A stretch of 20,319 nucleotides of DNA from Candidatus Nitrosopolaris nunavutensis (GTDB taxonomy: Archaea; Thermoproteota; Nitrososphaeria; Nitrososphaerales; Nitrososphaeraceae): positions 1 to 20,319 of the forward strand of contig DAOM01000016.1 of assembly GCA_002501855.1 (NCBI GenBank), read 5' to 3'. A program made the translations under genes and the position numbers. A model generated the notes under the pieces. The model did no database searches and was not told the DNA's origin. It saw only the letters and a list, made by a program, of their open reading frames with translations. Of the stretch, positions 1-7,389 are shown in pieces (position 1 is the stretch's first letter; every line of letters begins with the position of its first letter).

Positions 1-2
1 TG

Positions 3-161
3 AACCAAAGCCCGATCTATGCATTGGCATCTCCATTGGCTGGTGCGATCATCTCTTTTGCATTTATCTCATCGATCATAGATGCAAAAAAGATTGGCGC
101 CGTCACATGGCGTAACAGACAATATACAATCAATGAACATCAACAGCATCCATTAGGCTAG
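3..161 (+). CDS. Partial glycosyltransferase (family 2-like), C-terminal end only
   Basis: An open frame enters from the left edge and stops at TAG 159-161, giving the last 52 residues of a protein whose start lies outside the window. The visible part holds one hydrophobic segment (about residues 5-25 of the fragment, SPLAGAIISFAFISSII) followed by a short basic tail with the motif WRNRQY. A membrane segment followed by a WRGRxY-like motif near the C-terminus is typical of membrane-bound family 2 glycosyltransferases, whose catalytic domain precedes C-terminal helices. The GT-A domain cannot be seen, so the assignment rests on this tail alone. It reads in the same direction as cofG, 57 bases upstream, but cofG seems to have its own promoter, so a shared operon is not required. 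Confidence 0.5.
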   Translation, partial: NQSPIYALASPLAGAIISFAFISSIIDAKKIGAVTWRNRQYTINEHQQHPLG

Positions 162-181
162 TGGCGTTAGAATTCTAATTC

Positions 182-188
182 TTTATTA
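182..188 (+). promoter_or_regulatory. Putative TATA box of cofGH
   Basis: TTTATTA lies about 34 bases ahead of the cofG ATG at 219. With the usual archaeal spacing of about 25 bases from TATA to transcription start, the transcript would begin near 210 and carry a leader of roughly ten bases. No strong Shine-Dalgarno sequence is seen there. Confidence 0.4.
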
Positions 189-218
189 GGAATGAATTGA
201 ATTAACAAGCAGAAGAAT

Positions 219-1403
219 ATGTTGGCTACTAAGTCTGATCCTGGCGTATATGAGACCTTAGTGAAGAGTTTGGAAGGGAGACATATTTCAAAACCTGAAG
301 CAATGGAACTGTTCGTCTGTCAAGATCAGGATGCCATCCTCTCGACTGCCAGGAGCATCAGGGAGAAGACTAAGCGTGGTCCAATAACTTATTCACGAAA
401 AATATTTATAAACCTGATAAACCTCTGTCGTGATTCATGCTCTTACTGTACTTATAAAAAAGAACCAACTGACAAATCGGTCTCTATGATGAGACCTTCC
501 GAGGTCCTTGAGCTTGCGCAAGCCGGGAAAAAATTAAGGTGCACAGAAGCCCTTTTTATTACTGGAGAAAGGCCGGAGCAGAGATATACCCAAGCAAGAT
601 CCTGGTTACATTCTCTTGGTCATTCTACGACAATCGAATACATAAGGGAAATGAGTGAGATGATACTACAAAAAACAGGTTTACTTCCGCACACCAATGC
701 TGGTAGTCTGACAAAAAAAGAGATGTCACTTTTGAAACATACAAATGTTAGCTTGGGCGTTATGCTTGAATCTTCTAGCGAACGGCTTGCCGCAAAGGGG
801 ATGCCACATGAAATGGCTCCAAGCAAAAATCCGAAAGTAAGAATAAAGACTCTAGAAAATGCTGGCGATCTAATGATACCAACTACTACGGGATTACTTA
901 TCGGTATAGGCGAAGAACCAGAAGACATCATCGATTCTTTGTTTTTGATTAAAGAGATCAACCAAAATTATGGCCACATTCAAGAAGTGATAATACAAAA
1001 CTTCGCACCTAAACCAGGGACACAAATGTCAGGAACCCAGCCACCCGCATACGACTTTTTCTTAACCGTTGTAGGAGTGGCCAGAATCGTGTTGGGGGGA
1101 ATGAATATTCAAGTTCCTCCGAACCTGAATCCATACAATTTCGGAAAATATCTGAATGCGGGCATTAACGATTGGGGTGGCATCTCACCGTTAACTATTG
1201 ATCATGTTAATCCCGAATTTCCGTGGCCCAGCATATCTTCCGTGAGAGATGCGACGCAAACCATGGGTTACTCTTTAAGAGCGCGATTACCCGTTTACCC
1301 AGAATTCTTGCTCGACAATAAGTATATCTCCGAAGCACTAGGGCCCTATTTAGAGCCCCTATGCGACGGTTACGGACTTGTTCCGGAGGAATATTTAGCA
1401 TGA
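219..1403 (+). CDS. cofG: 7,8-didemethyl-8-hydroxy-5-deazariboflavin (FO) synthase subunit 1, CofG
   Basis: Radical SAM enzyme of coenzyme F420 synthesis. Together with CofH it builds the deazaflavin FO from tyrosine and 5-amino-6-ribitylaminouracil in the cytosol. The 394-residue product has the radical SAM cluster motif CxxxCxxC at C70, C74 and C77 (CRDSCSYC), which binds the 4Fe-4S cluster that cleaves SAM. It also has conserved CofG stretches such as FITGERPE, LPHTNAG, GLLIGIGE and the C-terminal DWGGISPLT. Length is normal for a stand-alone CofG. The ATG at 219 fits a TATA box at 182-188. The stop codon overlaps the start of cofH (ATGA at 1400-1403), so the two subunits are probably translationally coupled. 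In many actinobacteria the two halves are fused as FbiC; here they are separate, as usual in archaea. Confidence 0.95.
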   Translation: MLATKSDPGVYETLVKSLEGRHISKPEAMELFVCQDQDAILSTARSIREKTKRGPITYSRKIFINLINLCRDSCSYCTYKKEPTDKSVSMMRPSEVLELAQAGKKLRCTEALFITGERPEQRYTQARSWLHSLGHSTTIEYIREMSEMILQKTGLLPHTNAGSLTKKEMSLLKHTNVSLGVMLESSSERLAAKGMPHEMAPSKNPKVRIKTLENAGDLMIPTTTGLLIGIGEEPEDIIDSLFLIKEINQNYGHIQEVIIQNFAPKPGTQMSGTQPPAYDFFLTVVGVARIVLGGMNIQVPPNLNPYNFGKYLNAGINDWGGISPLTIDHVNPEFPWPSISSVRDATQTMGYSLRARLPVYPEFLLDNKYISEALGPYLEPLCDGYGLVPEEYLA

Positions 1404-2674
1404 CACTCGACTCTATTTTGAAGAACCTCGACCCCGTAATCTCAGGGACTTTGGATAGGGCATTGAGCGACAAGGATATTTCTGTAGAGCAGGGGACCGA
1501 GCTGTTCGATGCCAACGGAACAGAAATGAATATGATTCTAAGGGTCGCAGACGAACTTCGCAGACGGACAGTGGGAGAGAACGTTACATACGTGGTAAAC
1601 AGGAATATTAATTTCACAAACGTCTGCATAAAACGCTGTGGCTTCTGTGCGTTTAGTCGGGATTTTAGGCAGGAGGAAGGTTATTTCCTGCCTACAGAAG
1701 AGATTCTGAGAAGAGCCAAGGAAGCTTGGAGGTTGGGCGCAACTGAGATTTGTATCCAGGCCGGCCTACCTCCAAAAATGGATGGGAACTTGTATATTGA
1801 AATCTGTAGAGCGATAAAGAAAGAACTCCCTGACATTCACATACATGCATTTTCTCCTGAGGAGGTTCTTTACGGAGCACTTCGGTCTGAAGTCTCAGTC
1901 GAGGAATATTTACGAATGTTGAAGGAAGCCGGCGTCGGTAGTCTTCCAGGGACAGCAGCCGAAATATTGGATCAGAAGATGCGAGACCAAATTTCTCCTG
2001 GTAGGATCAGCGTCAAGGACTGGATAAGGGTTGTCAAGCTTGCGCATTCTTTGGATATTCCGACCACGTCTACCGTCATGTATGGTCATGTGGAATCATC
2101 ATTGCACAAAGCAAAACATCTTGAGGTACTGAAGGAAATTCAGAAAGGTACTCACGGCTTTACGGAATTTGTACCCCTTAGCTTTGTGCATAACGAGGCG
2201 CCCATGTACGATAATGATAACAATAAGAATAATCATAATAATGGCGCGATGTCTAACATGAGGCCGGGCCCCAGCGGCAATGAAGTGATGAAAATGCATG
2301 CAGTTTCAAGAATCATGCTAAATGGCTACATAAATAATATTCAAGTCTCATGGGTCAAAGAGGGAGCGAGAATGTCTCAGCTGTTGCTCGGAGCAGGTGC
2401 GAACGACTTCGGCGGCACCCTTATGAATGAAAGCATCTCTACGGCAGCAGGTGCGCAATATGGGCAGCTAATGAAACCCAAGTATTTACATTCGATAATA
2501 AGAGAAGCGGGCAGAGTACCGGCACAGCGCACGACGCTTTATACACTAATCAAGGTATTCGGCCCTGAGCCCCGAGAATCTGAATCTAGTTTGGATAAGG
2601 CCGATCCCAGAGAATTTGGATCGTATCACGAATTAATCAAGCTGGACAAATTTCGATATAGAAACCAGACCTGA
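1400..2674 (+). CDS. cofH: FO synthase subunit 2, CofH (with Asn-rich insertion)
   Basis: Second radical SAM subunit of FO synthase, which generates the tyrosine-derived radical and joins it to 5-amino-6-ribitylaminouracil; CofG then closes the deazaflavin. The cluster motif CxxxCxxC is at C76, C80 and C83 (CIKRCGFC). Family stretches FVPLSFVH.EAPMY, NIQVSWVKEG and GANDFGGTLMNE are present. The start is taken at ATG 1400 because GGAGGA at 1385-1390 gives a good ribosome-binding site nine bases upstream and the ATG overlaps the cofG stop. An in-frame start 39 bases upstream would lie deep inside cofG. The product is 424 residues. Unusual: directly after EAPMY there is an Asn/Asp/His-rich low-complexity stretch (nt 2209-2250) where relatives have a short loop, adding about ten residues. 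It does not touch the cluster motif and the frame is intact. Confidence 0.95.
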   Translation: MTLDSILKNLDPVISGTLDRALSDKDISVEQGTELFDANGTEMNMILRVADELRRRTVGENVTYVVNRNINFTNVCIKRCGFCAFSRDFRQEEGYFLPTEEILRRAKEAWRLGATEICIQAGLPPKMDGNLYIEICRAIKKELPDIHIHAFSPEEVLYGALRSEVSVEEYLRMLKEAGVGSLPGTAAEILDQKMRDQISPGRISVKDWIRVVKLAHSLDIPTTSTVMYGHVESSLHKAKHLEVLKEIQKGTHGFTEFVPLSFVHNEAPMYDNDNNKNNHNNGAMSNMRPGPSGNEVMKMHAVSRIMLNGYINNIQVSWVKEGARMSQLLLGAGANDFGGTLMNESISTAAGAQYGQLMKPKYLHSIIREAGRVPAQRTTLYTLIKVFGPEPRESESSLDKADPREFGSYHELIKLDKFRYRNQT

Positions 2675-2812
2675 TCAGTCCGAACTCGTAAGAATTCGTT
2701 TACATTATTCAGGAATTTCTGACTAGACTTATCATGCCTAGTGATGCAGCCCTAACGTGACCGCATAGTGTCGCTCTTAGCGCTATAGATCGTTGCATCT
2801 TCGTTAGAAAAA

Positions 2813-3657
2813 TTAGACGCGCGCTATAGTACCCTTAACAAAATTTTCGAATTCAATGTCTGTCATTGACTTGCGAGTCTCTATTAATATCGCAGCATCA
2901 TTTCCTACTAGATAGCGAGGTAATATTGGCTTGGATTGTAGTGCCTTCAGTATAGTGGATGCTACCTCGACAGGTAATGATCCCAATTCAGGCATACGCC
3001 CCATGTCGTTAGTTATCTTCCGAGTCATTTCAGAATATGGTGAAGACAATCGTTTGGCTCTTTGAGCCATGACAATAAAGTTTGTAAACGTCGAGGAACG
3101 GATGATCCCAGGTTCGATAAGTGAGACAGCTATACCGAAGGGTTCTAATTCATATCTTAAGGATTCACTCAAACCCTGAATTGCGAATTGTGAACTGACG
3201 AACGCTGAAGAACACGGAAATCCAATTTGTCCTGCGACAAAGTTAATGTTGATTATGACCCCGCTTCTTTGTTTCCGCATGAGCGGTAACACTGACCGTA
3301 ACATTCTGATGATGCCATAAAAGTTTGTTTCAAATTGTGCTGCCATTTCTCTAATGGAAATATCCTCAAACATCCTAGTAAGATGTAACTAGTACCGTTC
3401 ACTAACAGATCTATCAACCCTTCGTTTTTCAATACCTTTTTCACTGCGCTCGTAACAGAAGAACTGCTGTTGACATCTAGTTTGATCAGCTGCAAAGATA
3501 ACTTTTCAATATCAGCTATATGAGATAGTTTCCTGGCTTGGGCGTGGGATTTTATTCCGGCATATATTACATATCCCCTTCTTGCCAGGGCTAACGCAGT
3601 CTCGTAGCCCACGCTAGTAGAAGTGTCCGATAGAAGTGCAACCTTCCTCAACTTCAA
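2813..3657 (-). pseudogene. Short-chain dehydrogenase/reductase (SDR), frameshifted and without catalytic residues
   Basis: Two overlapping minus-strand frames together encode one SDR-type Rossmann protein. The N-terminal part (from a TTG at 3657) covers the nucleotide-binding half through LIDLLVNGTSYILLG. The C-terminal part resumes at nt 3373 with MFEDISIREM and runs to the stop at 2813. The alignment is restored by one extra base between CTAGG and ATG near 3373-3376, so a single-base deletion is the simplest explanation. Independently, the hallmarks are gone: the glycine motif TGxxxGIG reads SDTSTSVG, NNAG reads VNGT, the catalytic serine position lies in ININF, and YxxxK reads FVSSQ (Tyr to Phe, Lys to Gln). 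The fold-keeping parts (LSESLRYEL, VSLIEPGII) remain. This is a decayed gene, or a pseudoenzyme interrupted by a sequencing error. It is divergent from topoisomerase IB across 71 bases. Confidence 0.75.
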
Positions 3658-3700
3658 CTTATTTTTGATATAGACGATATTAACACTTTTGCGGGTAAGG

Positions 3701-3708
3701 TTTAAGAA
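3701..3708 (+). promoter_or_regulatory. Putative TATA box of topoisomerase IB
   Basis: TTTAAGAA is centred about 24 bases ahead of the GTG at 3729. This is the spacing expected if transcription begins at the start codon (leaderless mRNA), and it favours GTG 3729 over the in-frame ATG at 3741. Confidence 0.4.
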
Positions 3709-3728
3709 TAGTAGCGAGGGTCTTTTGT

Positions 3729-5495
3729 GTGTTAGATCCGATGGAATCGGCAGCGACCACCTCTACCGTACTCCGCTCAAAATGGCATACTCTCCGGCAT
3801 AAGGGTGTAGCATTTCCTCCTGCCTATCAAGCAAGAGGGCTAAGCATAATTATTGGTGGAAGAAGATTATCGCTCGATCCAGCCCAAGAAGAATTAGTTT
3901 ATGCATGGGCAAAGAAAAAAGATACTCATTATATCCTAGACCGGGTTTTCCAGCTGAATTTTTTGAGTGACCTAAAAAAATTGCTGCCTAAGGAATTTCA
4001 AAGTATTGATAACCTTGACGTAATTGACTTCTCCGAAGCCTTCCAACTTGTAGATCAAGAAAAGAAAATGCATGAGGCCGAGCTAGAGAGAATCCGTAAC
4101 CTTCCCCGGGAGGAGAAACGAAGCATGACTATCGCTAAACGTGCAGAAAAAGAAAAACTGAAAGCAACTTATGCGAAGGCCATCGTAGATGATGTTGAAG
4201 TGGATATAGCCAACTGGCTGGTCGAACCGCCAGGGTTGTTTATGGGTAGAGGTCAGCACCCTCTCCGAGGAAGGTGGAAACCACGTGTAGGAGCTCAGGA
4301 TGTTATTCTTAATCTCGGAGAAGACGCTCCTGTGCCCGGAGGAACATGGCAGGAGATCGTGCACGATCATTCGTCAACTTGGCTTGCAACCTGGACAGAG
4401 AAATTGACCGGTAAAAGAAAGTACGTGTGGCTACATGACTCGGCTACGCTTAGACAGAATAACGAGAAAGAAAAATACGACAAGGCCAACAAACTAGGAA
4501 AGCACATCAATAAAGTGCAAAGAGAAATTATCAACAGGATGCTCAGATCTACGGAAATTAATCAAAAGAAGATCGCTACCGTCTCTTACCTCATATTTAA
4601 GCTTGCAATGAGGGTGGGTGATGAAAAAGATCCGGAAGAATCTGATACTGTAGGCGCTTCAACTTTGAGAGTAGAACATATCAAATTCCCAGAAAGTGAT
4701 GGACAACATTTTATAGAGTTCAACTTCTTGGGCAAAGACAGCGTTCCATGGCAAAAAACACTCCCGGTTGATTCTCAAGATACAAGCGGCCTTTACGACA
4801 ATCTCAAGTTATTCATGAAGGGTAAACAGCCAGGCTCTCAGATTTTTGATGGAATCACTTCTAGTAAAGTCAATGCGTTCCTTCGAAGCATTGATCCCAA
4901 AAGCGTACCTGGATTAACTGCTAAAGTTTTTAGGACTTTTATTACTACTAGAACAGTAAAGGAGGCACTAGCTAAGCCACCGATAAGGATCCATGAGAAG
5001 TCATCTGAAGCACAGAAAATCTATGTGGCCAAAATGGCAAATTTGACAGCCGCAGTTACTTGCAACCACAAAAAAGGCATCGATCCAAAAAATCCCGCCA
5101 GTAAAAAAGCAATAGAAAGATATGAAAATTCATTGCTGAAAAAGCAAGAGACGATCGAAAAGTTAAAGCGCGATATGGAAGCAAGAACATGGAAAACTGA
5201 AATTCAAAAGAGTAGACTCGAGCAAAGATTAGAAAAGCTTGAAATGCAACTAAGACTACAGAAAAATACCCGCGATTACAACCTTGGCACATCTCTGAGA
5301 AACTACATCGATCCTCGGGTAATGAAGGCCTGGATGGGGTATGTTGGGCTTGACTGGAAAAAAATCTACACGTCCACACTTCAACGCAAGTTCAAGTGGG
5401 TCGAAGAATATCCCATGAGAGAGTTAAGAGCATTCTTTCCAAGTGTAAAAGAAAAGCAAGATAGAGCAGTAGAGGTAGTCCAAGAAGAGAGCTAA
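3729..5495 (+). CDS. DNA topoisomerase IB (eukaryote-like)
   Basis: Type IB topoisomerase that relaxes supercoils by nicking one strand through a 3'-phosphotyrosyl link. Within Archaea it is characteristic of Thaumarchaeota. By comparison with the human enzyme, the whole catalytic set is visible: Arg295 (LAMRVGDEKD), Lys336 (FLGKDS), Arg402 (AKVFRTF), His447 (CNHKKG) and the nucleophile Tyr526 (LRNYIDPR). The first third matches the eukaryotic core DNA clamp (for example FMGRGQHPLRG and the WLHDSATL stretch). A Lys/Glu-rich coiled-coil linker (about residues 455-515) precedes the catalytic C-terminal domain. At 588 residues it is shorter than the human protein because it lacks the long charged N-terminal tail. 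The start is GTG at 3729, with ATG 3741 as the alternative. The gene stands alone, divergent from the broken SDR. Confidence 0.96.
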   Translation: MLDPMESAATTSTVLRSKWHTLRHKGVAFPPAYQARGLSIIIGGRRLSLDPAQEELVYAWAKKKDTHYILDRVFQLNFLSDLKKLLPKEFQSIDNLDVIDFSEAFQLVDQEKKMHEAELERIRNLPREEKRSMTIAKRAEKEKLKATYAKAIVDDVEVDIANWLVEPPGLFMGRGQHPLRGRWKPRVGAQDVILNLGEDAPVPGGTWQEIVHDHSSTWLATWTEKLTGKRKYVWLHDSATLRQNNEKEKYDKANKLGKHINKVQREIINRMLRSTEINQKKIATVSYLIFKLAMRVGDEKDPEESDTVGASTLRVEHIKFPESDGQHFIEFNFLGKDSVPWQKTLPVDSQDTSGLYDNLKLFMKGKQPGSQIFDGITSSKVNAFLRSIDPKSVPGLTAKVFRTFITTRTVKEALAKPPIRIHEKSSEAQKIYVAKMANLTAAVTCNHKKGIDPKNPASKKAIERYENSLLKKQETIEKLKRDMEARTWKTEIQKSRLEQRLEKLEMQLRLQKNTRDYNLGTSLRNYIDPRVMKAWMGYVGLDWKKIYTSTLQRKFKWVEEYPMRELRAFFPSVKEKQDRAVEVVQEES

Positions 5496-5515
5496 CTTGG
5501 GCGGTGTTTAGTTCA

Positions 5516-5526
5516 TTTCATATATC
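5516..5526 (+). promoter_or_regulatory. Putative TATA box of the membrane-bound regulator
   Basis: TTTCATATATC lies about 47 bases before ATG 5568. A transcript starting about 25 bases downstream would begin near 5546, after the in-frame TTG at 5529. This makes ATG 5568 the more likely start. Confidence 0.35.
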
Positions 5527-5567
5527 GCTTGGTCATTCCGCAATTGTTTCATAAAAATTATTTCAAT

Positions 5568-7022
5568 ATGCCAAATATACGGAGAAAAAAAACGTATCTA
5601 GTTTGTGGAATAGTCTTTAGTTTAGTATTAGTCATTATGGGCTCTGAAGAAAGAAATGCGTATTCGTATTTGCAAACCAAGTCTGATAGGTATTCTATAA
5701 GTTCACTCTTTGTTGCCCTGTTCTCAGACGGCACAGCATTAATAGAACAAGACGTAGTTCTCAATCCGTCTATACCCAACACAGTGGTTGTTCTGTATGG
5801 CAGGAGCGTTGATGGTCTAAATGTAATGGATTATAAAGGAAAGTCGATCGGATACCAATCGGGTCAGCAGCCAGGTGAGGTGATCATAAACTCCTCCGGA
5901 ATATCAAATGCCAGATTATCTTACGAAACGCCTGATCTTGTTAATAAGCAGGGGAGGACATGGACCTTTTCGTTCAATTCCACGACTGGTTTTTCCTTAA
6001 AACTACCTACGAATTCGACAATCATTGACTTGGGCAAACAATTTCCGGCGTCTGTCACGCAAATTGGAGAACAAGGATTACTTACTTTTCATCCGGGTCA
6101 TATTCAAATTAGCTACGTAATTGGATATTTGGGTACGGAAACTCAGTCGAACGCAAGTATCGAATCTGCAGTTATTGCAATCCAGGATGCTAGGAAAAGA
6201 TATCCAGGAATAATAACGGCAGATGCACAAAACCTACTGCAACAGGCATTAACGGCTAAAGCTAGCAAAAAATATTCAGACGCAGAAAAATTCAGCACCG
6301 CAGCGAACGATTTGGCTATCAATATCACAAGAGACTACCTGGCCTCTCAAAATGCAATCGGAACAGGACAGCTGGAGGTGCAAAAAGCGGCTGAAACTGG
6401 GCACATTACTAGTGCAGCTAGAGCAATTATTTCGCAGGCAGAAAATGAGTTCTCTAAAGGTCACTACAGCCGCGTCAAAGCGCTAGTCGATGAAGCTACC
6501 ATATATATTGGGAACAACGCTTCTAACCCATTTCCCGTCTTTGCGATAATAGGAGGTATCGCGGTAGCAAGCACGGTTTCAGTTCTAGTGCTTCGAAAAA
6601 AAATAATACACAAACGCTTGCGGGTTGAAATTGAGCATGATTCTGTTGGTGGTCCATTATCTGATGATTCATCTGACAGACGCCCTCCACCTCAGCCTTC
6701 GTCATTTCCAACTGCATCGCCGCCAGCCCACGAAGAACAGGATCTGCCTGTGCCCACAGCGGAACAAACTGACCTTTCTAGAGCAGTGATCCGAATTCTT
6801 GCCGAAAGGCCTCATCTTCGACCTGAGGACCAGCGTGTTCTCAAGTATTTAGCCGAGAAGGATGGTGCGGCGTTTGAGAGTGAAGTGCGGAATAAGTTTC
6901 TGTTACCAAAAACTACAATATGGCGATTAGTGAAGAGACTCGAAAGGGAGGAATTAATCGAGATAAGGAAGGCAGGGGGACAGAATCTGATAAAGTTGCG
7001 ATTCGAGGGCGTAGAACGCTAG
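5568..7022 (+). CDS. Membrane-anchored winged-helix transcriptional regulator with large extracytoplasmic domain
   Basis: No named family is recognised over the full length, but the architecture is clear. From ATG 5568 (484 residues) it has a basic N-terminus and a hydrophobic signal or anchor (about 9-28). Next comes a beta-rich extracytoplasmic region (about 35-200), then helical hairpins rich in Ala (about 200-310, with repeated Ala/Leu/Tyr-Ser-Ala patterns such as YSDAEKFSTAA). One transmembrane segment follows (about 322-343, FAIIGGIAVASTVSVLVL) with a basic stop-transfer RKKIIHKR. A Pro-rich linker (about 365-395) leads to a C-terminal winged helix (about 405-480, with EVRNKFLLPKTTIWRLVKRL as recognition part). 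Topology should place the helical/beta domain outside and the DNA-binding domain inside. Such one-protein transmembrane regulators are known in archaea, for example those with DUF7343-like domains. The signal and target genes are unknown. Confidence 0.75.
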   Translation: MPNIRRKKTYLVCGIVFSLVLVIMGSEERNAYSYLQTKSDRYSISSLFVALFSDGTALIEQDVVLNPSIPNTVVVLYGRSVDGLNVMDYKGKSIGYQSGQQPGEVIINSSGISNARLSYETPDLVNKQGRTWTFSFNSTTGFSLKLPTNSTIIDLGKQFPASVTQIGEQGLLTFHPGHIQISYVIGYLGTETQSNASIESAVIAIQDARKRYPGIITADAQNLLQQALTAKASKKYSDAEKFSTAANDLAINITRDYLASQNAIGTGQLEVQKAAETGHITSAARAIISQAENEFSKGHYSRVKALVDEATIYIGNNASNPFPVFAIIGGIAVASTVSVLVLRKKIIHKRLRVEIEHDSVGGPLSDDSSDRRPPPQPSSFPTASPPAHEEQDLPVPTAEQTDLSRAVIRILAERPHLRPEDQRVLKYLAEKDGAAFESEVRNKFLLPKTTIWRLVKRLEREELIEIRKAGGQNLIKLRFEGVER

Positions 7023-7084
7023 GAGTACGATCTATCAATATGAATTCATCATTTCGCTCGAAGCCAATGCTTAATTAGTCCCCT

Positions 7085-7093
7085 TGATATATT
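7085..7093 (+). promoter_or_regulatory. Putative TATA box of the RAM-domain gene
   Basis: TGATATATT is centred about 20 bases before ATG 7110. This is close enough that the transcript would be leaderless or nearly so, and it implies transcription separate from the regulator upstream. Confidence 0.4.
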
Positions 7094-7109
7094 GTGACAC
7101 AAAAGAGCG

Positions 7110-7361
7110 ATGCCTACAGCCTACGTGCTAATTAATTGTGATATAAGCCATAAAACAGAAGTCATAAAGGAGCTTAGCCAGCTACCAGGGATTTTTGAGG
7201 TTGCAGAGGTGCATGGAGCATATGATATTTTGGTAAAGTTAAACCAGGGAAGCGTTGACGAGTTGAAAGAAACTATAAAGTGGCATCTCAAAAAGATTCC
7301 TGATATTAAGTCTACCGTCACGCTGATAGCAATTGTGAGTACCGACCCAGGTATGTCATAA
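7110..7361 (+). CDS. Stand-alone Lrp/AsnC ligand-binding (RAM) domain protein
   Basis: The 83-residue protein matches the effector-binding half of Lrp/AsnC regulators. It has an N-terminal beta strand (TAYVLINCD), a helix (KTEVIKELSQL), the strand pair IFEVAEVHGAYDILVKL, a second helix (VDELKETIKWHL), and a closing strand with TVTLIAIV. The usual N-terminal helix-turn-helix is absent, and the length fits a complete small protein, not a truncation. Such stand-alone RAM proteins form dimers and higher oligomers and bind amino acids or other small molecules. They are common in archaea, where they may modulate full-length Lrp proteins by mixed assembly. No ligand can be named from sequence. It lies 87 bases after the membrane-bound winged-helix gene with its own TATA box, and converges with the UbiD gene. 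Confidence 0.88.
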   Translation: MPTAYVLINCDISHKTEVIKELSQLPGIFEVAEVHGAYDILVKLNQGSVDELKETIKWHLKKIPDIKSTVTLIAIVSTDPGMS

Positions 7362-7389
7362 TCTTGGAGACGAGTGTTGGAATTACTAG

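Noticed and set aside
1207..1629. 140-codon minus-strand frame across the cofG-cofH junction
   Set aside because: It lies opposite two clearly identified genes and has no family-like sequence of its own.
2209..2250. Frameshift or assembly error in cofH
   Set aside because: The frame is open and conserved motifs continue in frame on both sides, so it is an in-frame insertion.
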